From Bryopsis sp. KO-2023 (lineage: Eukaryota > Chlorophyta > Ulvophyceae > Bryopsidales > Bryopsidaceae), in the NCBI GenBank assembly GCA_030272585.1, contig BSYQ01000014.1:868001-932000 (forward strand): a stretch of 64,000 nucleotides of DNA, read 5' to 3'. The notes under the pieces are model-generated. The model did no database searches and had not been told where the DNA came from. It saw nothing but the letters and a program-made list of their open reading frames with translations. A program made the position numbers and the translations under genes. Positions within the stretch are counted from its first letter, which is position 1, and each line of letters opens with the position of its first letter. This document shows, one piece after another, positions 12,501 through 24,343 of the stretch.

Positions 12501-15500
12501 ACTACGAGCTGCACATCGATGATTGTGTGGAGAACGGGAGCCTGTCCTGCTTGCAGCTGGAGGCCATCTGTTATGCATGTCAAAGACATGAACAACACTT
12601 GGCAGGCGGAGAGAGGTCTGGGTTTTTCATAGGGGATGGAGCTGGTGTCGGCAAGGTGTGGTACCCCGTCTTTGTCTGTGTATTTTTTTAATCAGTATTT
12701 GCTTTGTTGCTCCCCCAATCACTGATTCGTCCCATTGAGTTTCCTTGCTGCATCACACTTTTCGAATTGAGTTGGGAGTAAATGGAGCAGTTTTTGTTTT
12801 TGTTTTGTCCCCATGGGGTGGATTGAGCATACCCTCCAGTTGATCCCCCCCCCCTCCCCCCCCAAAAAAAATGAAAAGTCGAAAGTGGTGGTCTGAAAAC
12901 AACAGTTACATTGTGATGTCAATTGCATATGTTGTTATTGCATTAGTACTGAATTTCTGTTTTCTTGCTGTGTGGACCAGGGAAGAACCATTGCTGGTTT
13001 GATATTAGAAAACTGGCGATGTGGGAGGAGGAGGCATCTGTGGGTTTCCGTCAGTGGCGATTTGAAACACGACGCCAGGAGGGATCTGGACGATGTGGGT
13101 GCGGATTTCATCAAGGTGCACCCCTTGAACAAAATGCCCTACGCTCCGTTGGACTCCCATCGATGCGGTGCTGAGGATGGGGTCATTTTCTTGACCTATT
13201 CGACCCTGATTTCCTCGACTGAGAAGGTGGGGTGGATTGTATGCTGCTAATTGTCGATGCCTGCGTATGTTCTCGCAATATGGAGCTAAGAAAAACACTC
13301 CCTACCCCCCCCCCCCCCCCCAAAAAAAAAAAGAAAGAAAAGAAAGAAAAAAAAAGAAAAACAAGGGCTCCCTCCTTTCCCATAAAAAAAAACGAGAAAG
13401 GTATGTTGGATGACCTAATGTGAAATTGTAATCGATGGTCAACTGTTTTGGGTGTGCTCTTAGGGGGTCAGGCAAACGAGGCTCAAACAGCTGTTGGATT
13501 GGTGCGGAGGCGGTTTCGATGGATTGATTGTTTTCGATGAATGCCACAAGGCCAAAAACTTGGTGTCCGATAACACCAACACCTCCACCAAGACTGGCCA
13601 GCGCGTGCTCCAAATTCAGGAGAGCCTCCGGGAAGCTAGGGTGGTGTATTGCAGTGCAACCGGTGAGCTTGCCATAACTCTTCCAACAGCTTTTTTTTAA
13701 TGTTTTTATGTATCTTTTTTATCTTTTTTCATGTGATGCCTTGTGTTTGTTGGACAATATCGAACTGGTGAAGTGCAGCCCCTGGTTTCGATGGGAAGGA
13801 ATTCAGTTTGGTGTTGATAGCTTCCTTTCAATTTTTTTTTTCAAGATGATTAATTTTTACATTTTCCCCTCCCCCCCAAAAAATAAAAAAATAAAAAAAA
13901 TCTATATCATCATCACGACAAACACGCCCTGCTTGATTTATTTTTTTTCTTTGTTAAATTTCCCCCCCTCCAGGAGCCACTGAATTACGAAACATGGCGT
14001 ACATGGTTCGATTGGGGCTTTGGGGGAAGTCCCTGTCCGGCTTCAAGAATTTCAATCAGTTCAAAGATACTGTGGGTGGATGGGGAGTGGGGGCCTTGGA
14101 GCTGATCGCAATGGAGCTGAAAGCTCGTGGGATGTACCTCTGCCGCACCCTCAGCTTCCAAGGAACGGAGTTCAAAGTCCATAACATCGAGATGACACCA
14201 GAAATGCAAAGAATGTATCACAGGTATGGAAAAAAAAAATTAATAATAATTTGTTCAAAAAAAAAAAAAAGTGAACTAAGCATATATGCAAGAGTCTCTA
14301 AACTGATAATAAAAAAAGTGTGAGTGTTGGAATGCTGTTGGTACATTCGAATTCTGACCAAAAGATGGGATGAAACAAGAGGGGGGGGGGAGGGCAGGGG
14401 GGTTGAAACGAAAACAGGAGGAAAGTGAGTGTCATTATTGCTTTTTTGTCGTGTTATTTTTTGTAATTTTTTTTTTCGGGAGTTCTTGGGTTAATTTTCC
14501 CATCCAGTTATACAAAAGTAAAGAATTTTATGGTGTGTCATAAAATCAGGGCATGTCATCTGTGGAGGCAGCTGTTGAGTCAGTTCCAGTATGCGTTGGA
14601 GAGTTTGACGGATGCAGAGAAGAAAAACAATGGAAGAGTGTGGCCTCAGTTTTGGAGTGCCCATCAGAGGTTCTTCAGACAAATGTGCATTGCTGTCAAG
14701 GTACGTCCCTTTTCTTTGTCACATAATCAAAAAAGCATTTTCACTCAGATGTTGTGTTGATTGATCGCTAATTCGTTCTTTGCAAGGAATGTAAATTGCA
14801 TACATGGTTTTTTTGGAGGTCGACTTTCCGGATTTTTTTTTCTTTTTTTTTTTTTTTTTGGGGGGGGGGGGTGGGGGGAGGAAAAAAAACCCAAAATAAA
14901 ACTAACACTGGTGTTTTTTTTTTTTTTTTTTTTTTTGGGAAGGTGGATGAAACAGTGAAATGTGCGGAGGAAGCATTGAGCGAAGGAAAGTGTGTGGTGA
15001 TTGGGCTCCAATCAACTGGAGAAATGCGTCTGTCAGAGCTGGCGAAAGAGAAGGGGAACGAAATGGACGATTTCGCTTCTGGTACGAGTATAAAAAAAAT
15101 AAAAAAGTGCTGGACTCCATTCCAGCACATTAAAAATAAAATAGAAAAAACTGAAAAAATTTGCATGTCTAGGGAATGTAAAAAAAAAAAAAAAATCAGT
15201 TTTTTCTATTTTATTTTTATACATTCCCTAGACATGCAAATTTTTTCTTTCTGTCATTTCCCCAGACAGAACTAATACCTCTTTGTATGTGTTTGTGCAA
15301 TTTTTTCTTTCAGGATTGAAAGAGACGATGATCCACTTGATCGACAATCATTGGCCTTTGCCGTTCCCTCCCCAAGAAAGGCACGTCAAGGTACCTCAAG
15401 AAGATTTGCCAAACGGACTCACTCAAGATGATATGGAAGTCGTGCGAGCAGGAAAAACACTCAACTCGGTAATCACAGGGCATATTTCGTTCGGGCCATA

Positions 15501-18500
15501 TATTACATTATATTATTCTTTCCTGCAACGATTGGTATAATATTCACCAGGAGTCTTTTTTTTTTTTCTGGGGGGGGGGGGGTACCCCCACCCCCCCAAC
15601 ACACACACACACACACACTCAGCCCCCCAAAAAGAGAGAGAATTTTTGCAATGCATTTCATAACGCATGAACGTCTCCTCCATATCGAATTCCCGATTTC
15701 GCTGGATCAAAGATGGGCATTGCCTGATATTTTGTTCTTTTTCCGCTCGGTCTAAATCCAGTCATGGAAGGAAACCAACCGCCGAGCGCCGTTGACCCGG
15801 GCTGCCAGGAGGAGAAGCTCCAACCACTGCTCCTCCCCAAATCAGAAATCAGAAAGGAACGGTACCTCTTCCCCCGTCGAAACCATTGACCTGTACTCCA
15901 CCAGCAGCGAAGACGACGGCGGCGAGGGAGCCAGCATAGACCATGGGCTGGCTGATATCGATGTCAAAAATGAAGATCCGGCCCCCTCCTGCTCCCCATC
16001 ACGTGCCCAGCCAGCTGAACCCAGCACCAGCAACCGGCGAATGACCAGAAGTCAGATCAAAGCGGCAAAATCCTCCACTCCTCAGAAAAGGAAGTCAGGT
16101 TCGCCAGCCAGGGAGGGTGCAGAGTTTGCCAAAGGCAAGAGCTCTAGCCGTCGATATGATGTGTGGGGCAAAGATAGGAACGACAAGATGGACTCGGAGG
16201 ATGGGGTGGTTGAGGATGGTGAACCTAACGATGAGGGTCCTTCGGGGAGAGGTCGAGTGGAAGAAGAACAAGTGAACAGCGAAGATGAGAGCATGTCTGA
16301 CTCGGATGAATCGGTGTCCGTGATTCTTCTCGACAACGATGGTAATTCAAGAATTGAAAAAGGACCCTATTTTGCTTTTTTTTTTGCTTTTTTCTTTGCT
16401 TTTTTTGCTTTTTTTTTTTGGGGGGGGGGGATAATCAACCTGTGAAAGTATGACATAAGTATGTAGACATTTACGCAGTCCTGTGAGGAAATCCACACTT
16501 ATCAATAGATACCCCTTCAATTCATTCTTTAGAAACGGGAAGGGTGGATGAATTTCCATGCCCCATGTGAAGGAAGGGGGGAGGATTCGACACCCACACC
16601 TCTATTTTTTTTATTTTTTTTTGGACGGCCATGTGATTGGGGTGCTGTGTGCCAAAACAATTCTTTCAGATGAAGAAGAGGAGGAGGAGGAGGAAGTCTA
16701 TGCCAGTGAACACCAGGAAAATAATTCGCATGCTAATGACAGCACAAGGGCTGCAACACCGAGGGATGGGAGTCAGCCCACCGGAGCGCCCAACCAACAG
16801 GGACAGCCTGGTCCTTTCCCGAGCGACGATCGCTACGAAATCGCCATGCATTACAAGGAAGAGGTGAGGATTTTTTTTGTTTCGTTTAAGAAGAAAAAAA
16901 AAACAAAAAACAGCATACCAACAGAGATTTCTTTTCCTCCTTTGTGACTAATCATCCTGGTTGGTAGTCGCCGAAATAAAAAAATGCTTTTTTCGGAACG
17001 ATAAGGAAACCTCCAGTTCCCCCCCACACTTTTTTTTTGGCTCTTATTCAAATATATTATTTTTTTCCATATAACAAAATTGTTATTATTATTTCAATTA
17101 TTATAACAGAGTTATTATTATTTCAATTATTATAACAGTGTTATTATTATTATTATTATTTCAATTGTCATTATTTCAAGGTTTTGAGAAATTAAGCCCA
17201 CTTCTGACGAATGCGCAGGTGCTCAAGATCATCAACAAAGCGACGTTGCCTTCGAATCCCTTGGACCTGTTGGTGGATCAGCTGGGGGGTCCCGATAAAG
17301 TTGCAGAAATGACTGGCAGGAGGGGCCGATTCGTGCGGTTGGACGATGAGGGTCGAGTTCGATGGGAGGCCAGGAATGCCTCTGGGGTGGAGGGGGTTTC
17401 CCTGGAAGTGATCAACGTGGCAGAAGCCCAGATGTTTATGTCTGGCAAGAAACTGGTTGCAATCATTTCAGATGCTGCGTCGGCTGGGATTTCACTGCAT
17501 GCGGACAGGTTGGGGGATTCATTGACGCAATTTTAGGGCGAACAAACACTCTTTTGACTAGCACAACAGAAAAAAGTACTAACTTATATTTTTTGAAAAA
17601 ACAAATTGTATGGTTTTGACGTTTTGTTGGCCTCATGATTATGTCATCTTTGTATCCAGAAACACGATCAGCAAAGTCGTTCTGGGGTTTTGTCAGTTGG
17701 GTTTTTTCTGTCGTTCCGAATATCCTGCATACAGTGGCCATCATTGTTTTTGCCCACTCCATAGAGTTTCAAGGATTCACACCAGAGGTGCTTTGTTTCT
17801 GAGGGAGGGTTTTTCAATTGCAGGCGCCATGCTAACCAGAAGCGACGTGTACATTTGACCTTGGAGCTGCCTTGGAGCGCTGACAGAGCGGTGCAGCAAT
17901 TTGGTCGATCGCACCGCTCCAACCAAGCCACCGGGCCTCAGTATCGATTGATGATGACCACACTCGGAGGAGAATCCAGGTAAAAACTCATCTTGAATAA
18001 GCTCGTAAACCCTCTTTTGAAAAACACTTAATTTTTATCTTGTTTGCTTCTTTTTTGTTTGCTTGTTTTTTTTTGGAGGGGGGGTTGAAAACTTTTTCTT
18101 AATTGATTCACCTCTCTTTTTTTTATCCCCATGTTCTGTTAGGTTTGCTGCAGCAGTCGCAAAAAGACTGCAAAATTTGGGTGCCCTCACACAAGGCGAT
18201 CGAAACGCAGGGCCAGAACTCGGTAAGCATTCTTTCTTTTCCCATTTTTTGTTACGTCCATGCATTCTCGTTCCGCTTTTTTTTTTTCTGTCCCCAGAAA
18301 ATGGGGGCATTTCCATTTCCTCCCTTTTTGTCCATTGCGTGCGAAATTTGCATGTTTTCCCAACCAGGTTCGTTCAATTACGACACGGCTTATGGGAGGA
18401 GATCATTGCAGGAGCTGTACAATGTTTTAATGGGTCAGAGCGTCCCCAGTGTGATGCCCTCGTCGGGGGCTGCCAATGAATACCCGAGTTTCCCTGACTT

Positions 18501-21239
18501 TTGCATGGACATGCGAAAACACATGCTGGGGGTCGGCATGATATCCCCCCATGTGGATGCAGCCACAGTGAGGGACATCGTGGATGGAAAACAACGTAAG
18601 GGCTTTTATTTTCCTTTGTGCTTTTCTGAGATGCGGGGGGGGGGGGGCTGTTTTTGGTCCAAATAAATAAATAATAATAATAATAATAAAATAATAAAAA
18701 TAAAACGATGTTTTTGATAAGACTTCGGACCCCCGAGATAAACCTAGATAAACTGGCATAATTCTCAGGGGGGGTTAATTTGTTTTCAATTGGGTTATTC
18801 TAATTTTGATCCTGGCGTAGATAGATTCGAGAATTTTTTTTGTCGTTTCTTGTACAGAAAATTCAAAATAATGTTCGCAAGAAAATGGCTTTTTTAATTT
18901 GCTGTATGTATTGGCTGCTTTGTTCAGCGACCTGGGGCACTTTGTCACACTTTTTCCGAAATGGAAAAAGTGTGACAAAGATGAAAGAGGGGGCATGGAG
19001 GGAAAGGGGTGAACGTGTGGGCTTTCTTTCAAAAATTGTCTGTTGTATTGATTATTTTTTTCATTTTGACCCTTCTTTTTTGCAGCTGCGCACCAATGCA
19101 TAGGGGTCATCTCTCAAAACCATCAATTGGACATTTCTAGGTTTCTGAACAGGCTGCTGGGAATACAGCCGGAGCAGCAAAAGATCATATTTGGATATTA
19201 CCTTGACATTCTGCAAGACACCATCAAAGCTGCTAAAAGGGATGGAAGGTAATGCTTAGTTGGTTAATATACTACTTTTTAAAAATCTTTCTGGGGTGAT
19301 CCTGTCCGAAACAGTTTTAGTTTTATTAGTAATCCATGACACATAAAGCCGAGGAAAAGGAAAATAAAAAGAAGATCAACACTTTTTCCGTTTGGCTCGA
19401 GTCTTTTTCTAGAGGGGATAAAAGACGACGGTTGATTTTTCTTTTTTTTAATGAAGTGATCAGCAAATTGATCATTTTAAGCAAAATGAAAGAAGAAAAT
19501 CTATAGAAGTGGAAAGATGCATGTTTTTAGTAAAATGCTGCCACGTTATCATTTGTTGCTGTTTTTTTTTGCCACTCTTTTTTCAAGGCTACGATGCCGG
19601 CAACATTGCGTTTTTTTTCAATTTTTTTTTTTCTAAATGTGTGTTCATTTCCAGGTATGATAATGGGATAAAAGATATCACATCGAAAAAGATGGAATTT
19701 ATCGGGACTCCAGACGTTATATCGACCCAAGACTGGGGAGGCAAAACTCTGCACTACAAGGTTATGGTCGACAGGGGGGTGGATTATGAATCTGCTCAAG
19801 AAAAGCTCAAAAAGTCCTTGGAGCAGATCAATGGAGCTGATCAAGGTGCTGTATGTTTTTTTCATGTAGTTATGTTATTTTATTCATTTTTTTTATATTA
19901 CTTTCACTCCATTTGAGAAAAAGGTGTCTGCTTTTTTCTATTCTGGTTAATTTCCCAACTTTTTTATTTCCTTGCCTAAAAATTAATTCCTCCTAGCTCG
20001 AAAGTTCATCGCATCCTTAAATAAATAAATAAATAAATAAAATTGTGTAAGGGAAAGATTATTATTCGATTTTATTCAGTTTTGAATTCTAACCAAAATG
20101 TCTTATTTTTTCTAAGGAAAAAAAAGGAAAAAAGAATAGTCTTGGCTGACATGTTTTCGTTGTTTTGTTCTTCTTTTGTTTTTCAGCGAATGGATTTTAC
20201 AGAACCAGGAGACCAGGAGGTGGAGGATTGTACTATTGTGTATTAGCCTTGAAAGCAGGAGATCTGTATCAAATTTTCCGACCATCCACCGGACTTGGAT
20301 CGAGAAAAATATCCCCAGAGGAGCTGAAGAGCAAGTATGTCTCTTTATGCCCCTCCCAGTTTTTTTCAAAAAAAAAAAAACAAGCATTATTTCGATTTCT
20401 TATTAAATCCAAAACTTACCAGAAGTCACCAAAATTTACTTAAGTTTTTCCCTTGAATGTGCCTTCATGTCCAATTTCTCTAACCATATAATTTTCAATT
20501 TTTTTTTCAATTTTCTTTAATCTACCCAACAACTGCATTTTAATTTCTTTTTGTTCTTCGTTCAAATTTTGGTGGTTTGCTTTTTTTCCTTTTTTCCGAT
20601 TTTTTTTTTCTTTTTCTTTCCTATGATCTTTCTTTTTTTTTGAGGGGGGGTTATTTAAGCGGGGATTCCTCATAAACCATACTTACGTTTTTTTTCGTCT
20701 GCTTTCACAGATACATTAAATTCACATGCGAGAGTACGTGCATGCAACACTGGAATACTGCCCACTGCACCGCCGAAACCTCCAACGTCAGGATTCGAAC
20801 CCTCAACATTCTGGCTGGGGACATCCTCCCTGTGTGGGACGCCACCTCCAAAGCCATGGGCCACCTCCCCGGCCGCCAGCAAAAGCAGTACCGAATCGTC
20901 AGACTCCAATCGACAGACGATAACCGGCGGCTGGTGGGGATTCAGGTGCCCGGAGAGGTCATCCCTCATATCAGACAAGAGCTCGAGAAAAAGAAAAATG
21001 CAAAAAATGCAAACAGCCAGGGTGCGGAGGAGAGGGGACATCCGGTCAACGATAATGGCGGTGTTGCGTATGGAGGAGGAGGAGGAGGAGGTGGTGGTGG
21101 TGTTGGAAATGGAAATGGACACGCGCATGGGGTTTACCCGAGAGTGTTTTTGCCTCAGGGAGTCTCCAATTTGAATTCGGGGAGTGAACATGGGCCCGGG
21201 CAGATGAACGGCGGTTTTTCGGGGGGTGGAGGGTTGTGA
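9169..21239 (+). CDS. Strawberry notch / FORGETTER1-like helicase-family protein, 22 exons
   Basis: Exons: 9169-9250, 9890-10023, 10665-10824, 11627-11791, 12136-12200, 12407-12655, 12981-13226, 13464-13662, 13974-14223, 14550-14700, 14943-15081, 15314-15468, 15762-16341, 16670-16863, 17189-17508, 17824-17979, 18143-18222, 18368-18595, 19086-19248, 19655-19845, 20187-20334, 20711-21239. They sum to 4584 nt (1527 aa), all phases agreeing. Domains: an N-terminal zinc ribbon split over exons 1-2 (CGTC...CPAC); Pro-rich linker; SNO N-terminal block; Walker [12 protein letters not shown] across exons 6-7; Walker B-like [12 protein letters not shown] motif; acidic Ser/Glu linker (exons 13-14); helicase-C block with [10 protein letters not shown]-terminal domain; Gly/Asn-rich tail. 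The zinc ribbon is the plant FGT1 arrangement, but the PHD finger that follows the acidic linker in Arabidopsis FGT1 is absent. The family acts in the nucleus in chromatin-linked transcriptional control (heat-stress memory in plants, Notch/EGFR signalling in animals). Confidence 0.9.
10946..11254. repeat. CpG-rich block with degenerate minisatellite inside SBNO intron 3
   Basis: Intron 3 (10825-11626) contains an isolated CpG-rich stretch. Its core (about 11095-11170) is a degenerate repeat of ACTCGAAAAAAGCG-like units. It reads as an open frame encoding a Lys/Arg-rich run, but no frame connects to exon 3 in phase, so I do not treat it as an exon. It could be an intronic promoter or enhancer, or an inserted fragment. 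Confidence 0.5.
14838..14880. repeat. Representative T(n)G(n) compound homopolymer in SBNO intron 10
   Basis: A run of about 21 T is followed directly by about 19 bases of nearly pure G. The same T-then-G architecture recurs through introns and spacers of the window on either strand; see findings. Confidence 0.85.
15132..15246. repeat. Interleaved perfect inverted repeats (A-B-A'-B') in SBNO intron 11
   Basis: Arm A (15132-15154, 23 nt) is the exact reverse complement of A' (15196-15218). Arm B (15154-15180, 27 nt) is the exact reverse complement of B' (15220-15246). A poly-A run separates AB from A'B'. The block occupies about half of the 232-nt intron 11 between exons 15081 and 15314. A simple stem-loop would order the arms A-B-B'-A'; here the order is interleaved. 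Confidence 0.9.
17083..17180. repeat. 29-bp minisatellite abutting the SBNO exon 15 acceptor
   Basis: Two near-identical 29-bp units (about 17083-17111, 17112-17140) and a degenerate third contain ATT runs and ATTATAACAG. Each unit ends in an AG that could act as a cryptic 3' splice site. I placed the acceptor at the AG ending at 17188 because it alone gives phase 0 with the preceding exon and the conserved downstream block. Confidence 0.7.
18940..18980. repeat. 18-bp perfect hairpin with 5-nt loop in SBNO intron 18
   Basis: The arm at 18940-18957 is exactly complementary to 18963-18980 around a GAAAT loop. It lies in the intron between exons ending 18595 and starting 19086. No family with a known function is recognised. 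Confidence 0.85.
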
Positions 21240-22617
21240 TTTTTCGAATTCGGAAAGGGAGGAGGAAATACGATAGGGTTTTTTTTTCTTCTTTTCCCGA
21301 CATGTTTATAGCCACTTTCTAGGAAGGAGGGGAAAAAATGGCCATCCTGCTGATTAGTGTTGATTGAAAAAGGTCGGGTGTGGGTTTGGGAAGGTGTGGA
21401 TATATTAACAAATTGAAAAACGAAGCGTTATCTTTGGGGGAAAAAACAACAGGAAGGTTTTATCGCTTTCTGTTTTTTTTTGGGTGGGATGAGAATCCTT
21501 AGTATTTTAAAGGGAATTTGTTTGGTTTTTCTTGTGTAAAAGGTCGAAAGGATAGTTTGGACTGCTACAAATGAGTGGAGATGCTCCTGTGTTTCAAAAG
21601 TTTTTACTTGGGTTGGTATATCATGTGGTAAGGGGGTTGGAACAGAAAGAAACAAAGAAAAAAAATTACAGAAAACGAGGGTAAAGATTAATATGTATGC
21701 TTGTTTCCTTTCCGCATAATTTTTCTAGTAGGGGTAAAAAAATGATTCAACTCAGATAATGCAGCATCCATTTTTTGATTTCCTTCAACAAACATATCTT
21801 AGTCTTGATGGTGCATTGTACCTTTCTAGGAAGAGGAAGGAAATTTGCTTACTTTTTTGGCTAGGTGTCCAAAGGATGGAAAAAGAGACGAAAGCTTAAT
21901 TTGTTTGGTTGGGGGCACAAGAATCCACAGGAGCGAAACGAAATTTTGGGACAGAATTTGCGCTGGGGTGGGGGGGTGAAAGGAAATTAGTCAAAAAAAT
22001 GGAAGAGCAAGGATATGCCTGGGTTGTAGCATTACCTACTTTTTTTTCCAAGGGGTTGGAGAATTTGAATTTTGACGAATCATATTGAATAGCAAAAGAT
22101 ACAGGGGGTGGATGGTGTGGGAGACAGGGGGGGGAAGAAATCACTTGATAATGCAACAGGGGAATTTAGCCAAAACTTGAAAAAACTCTCTGGTGCTTTC
22201 TTTGTTCAAGTAATATTTTTGTTTCGAAAACATGCTGTCTCCCAAAGCCAACGAACAATTCGCCCCTCTGGAGCCCAATCAATCTTGAGAATGGCTGGGC
22301 GATTTGGATTTTGGGTAGAGTCCCCAGCAAGCAACAGATTATCGATGCAGAGTGCAGAACAGACTGGAAAACCTGTTAAAACACTGCTCGACTCGAACAT
22401 GATGTTGAAGCTTGTCTGGGAATCTGTTTACACTTGACTAGGTCGCTATGGATGTTGGAAGTTTATATATATATAAAACCCTTGCCCCTTGTGGAGGGGG
22501 GGGGTTATGGTGAGATGGTCAAGACCCCCCTACCACTTCATTTGCACGTTGCTGGGCTCCATGTAGCGCTTTCAGTATTGATGTGATACTACAGTTACAA
22601 AAAACACAACCAAAAAC
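21240..22617. other. Convergent spacer between SBNO and the minus-strand mTERF gene
   Basis: It holds the 3' UTRs and terminators of two convergent genes. The sequence is non-coding with G-rich runs (about 21967-21977, 22127-22136, 22493-22504). No exon or RNA gene is recognised. Confidence 0.6.
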
Positions 22618-24099
22618 TCAAGAGATCATGGCCGGCCAACCTTGATGGTTTCCAATATCCGATATCTGTTGTTTCAATATGCAGTCCCTCCTTTGTGGCA
22701 GACTCATCTTGTCCCATTCCCTCTTAAATCGAGCAATTTCCTTTTTGCCAAACCTCTTCTCGAATATCCGATTGGAAACGATGAGGAACCCCAAAGCCTT
22801 CTTTGTATAATCGAACCCTACCCTGCTCAAGAAAGCCGTCCGAAAAAAAGTGACTTTTTCGAAGGAGGCGTTGAAATATCTGGGGCATCGCATGACCTCT
22901 TCCGTCGATTTCCCAAGGACATCCCTTGCGAAATCCAGCTTTTCTTGCAGCCCCTCCCACCGCCTCGACAGCAAATCCATGTTCGTCTTGAAATACGGCA
23001 CCGACTCCTCCTTCCCCAAGCCGTTCATCAAAAACCACTTGTGGGTTTCCCTCCACGTTCGCAGATTATCGATCAATTTCATGGGGTCCCTCTCCACCAC
23101 ACGCATGGTTTCCTCTCGGCCGAACCCCACCTTATTCGCCAAGAAATCCATCTTGTGTTGCACCACCATCTTATTGTAGTCCTTCCACATCAAAAAAGGG
23201 CAGCCACTCACGACCTTGCCGACCCCCTCTTTACTGAACCCCAAATTATGGACCTCCCACAGCTTGGGTTTGATTTCCCTTTCCAGATTCAGCAGCATGA
23301 CCTGGGGCCGCTTCTTGAGCATCGACACCATATCAGCAAACTCCATCCCCACCTCCTTGAAACAAGCCACCATGGGCTTGATTTCCTCCTCGATCGATAA
23401 AAACATCACTTTCGTGAATTGCAACAGGACCTCAATGACCTCCCGTCGGTCAAAACCCAGCTCCGATTCAAAATACTCCAGCAGGTGGCTGAACTTGCCT
23501 CTCCTCCCCAGAATTTCCGGAGCATCCATAATCATGTCCCTCAATTCACGCTTCGAAACCCCCTCATCCAGAAATAGTCTGACAAACGGTCGAACGTTTT
23601 CCTCCACAGACAATCCCAAATACAACGGATAGTTTCGAACGATTTTAACGCTCTGCTTTTCATCGAAACCCAGCTCATCGACCAGCCAGTTCAATTTGGA
23701 TTCCACAACGTCTGGCCGCAGGTCTGACAATTTCCTGTGCTCTCTGATGGTGTCAATTCCGGCACTGGTCAAGCCCCATTCTTTCAGGAGCTTCAAATTT
23801 TTGAACAAGGGGGTTTTCTCGGAGGTTTCCTTCGCTTTCTGTCTGACAGGGGTCCACTCAGGTTCAGGCAAACCCAAATCACCGAAAGCTCTTTCCTGAT
23901 CATTCTCAGGTGGGCACCTCGAAACATCCACATGCATGGATTTCCATTCCTCCCAATTCAACACCCCTGAACTTGGCTCGACCCTGGCCACATGCCGTAC
24001 GAAATCTCGTCGAATGGACCTCCCGAACGCAAGAAACCCCCCAAACACCGTCATCGACGGCGAACAGCTTGACGGAATAAAGCCAACGAGCCTGAGCAT
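22618..24099 (-). CDS. mTERF family protein, probably organelle-targeted
   Basis: Single uninterrupted frame of 493 aa from the first true ATG at 24099. After an N-terminal basic, Ser-containing leader consistent with a mitochondrial or plastid targeting peptide (first ~35 residues) and a charged linker, residues ~105-470 carry tandem two/three-helix mTERF motifs. These are recognised by repeated Pro at helix starts and leucines about 30-35 residues apart (for example NYPLYLGLSVEENVRPFV, DAPEILGRRG, KRPQVMLLNLEREIKPKL, GCPFLMWKDYNKMVVQ). mTERF proteins bind organellar nucleic acids and act in transcription, splicing or translation in mitochondria or plastids. It is intronless in a region of intron-rich genes and lies head-to-head with a paralogue. 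Confidence 0.88.
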   Translation of the reverse strand: MLRLVGFIPSSCSPSMTVFGGFLAFGRSIRRDFVRHVARVEPSSGVLNWEEWKSMHVDVSRCPPENDQERAFGDLGLPEPEWTPVRQKAKETSEKTPLFKNLKLLKEWGLTSAGIDTIREHRKLSDLRPDVVESKLNWLVDELGFDEKQSVKIVRNYPLYLGLSVEENVRPFVRLFLDEGVSKRELRDMIMDAPEILGRRGKFSHLLEYFESELGFDRREVIEVLLQFTKVMFLSIEEEIKPMVACFKEVGMEFADMVSMLKKRPQVMLLNLEREIKPKLWEVHNLGFSKEGVGKVVSGCPFLMWKDYNKMVVQHKMDFLANKVGFGREETMRVVERDPMKLIDNLRTWRETHKWFLMNGLGKEESVPYFKTNMDLLSRRWEGLQEKLDFARDVLGKSTEEVMRCPRYFNASFEKVTFFRTAFLSRVGFDYTKKALGFLIVSNRIFEKRFGKKEIARFKREWDKMSLPQRRDCILKQQISDIGNHQGWPAMIS

Positions 24100-24343
24100 C
24101 AACAGCCGCCATCAGTTCTAGGATCGCTTTTCTTTTCTTCCCATACGCAAAGCCCCATTTGGCACCCGCGCAACCCCACAGAAATTCTTTTACCGCTTCT
24201 CTGCACAAAGATCCAGCTTCCAGTCAGGACGTTCGCGAAATAAATCGAGAATTAAACCATGATTCCGAACCTTGACCAATTTTCTTGGAGAGCAGAGTGA
24301 CTGTACATATTTGTGGGTCGTCAAGGCTGGAGCAATTCTGTCG
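24100..24343. promoter_or_regulatory. Short bidirectional promoter of the mTERF pair
   Basis: Only 244 bp separate the two divergent mTERF start codons, so both promoters and 5' UTRs must lie here or inside the coding sequences. No TATA element stands out. Extensions of both frames lack ATG codons in this gap. Confidence 0.6.

Noticed and set aside
22642..23632. Plus-strand open frames (up to 252 aa) opposite the mTERF gene
   Set aside because: They are antisense shadows of an intronless coding sequence and lack family similarity.
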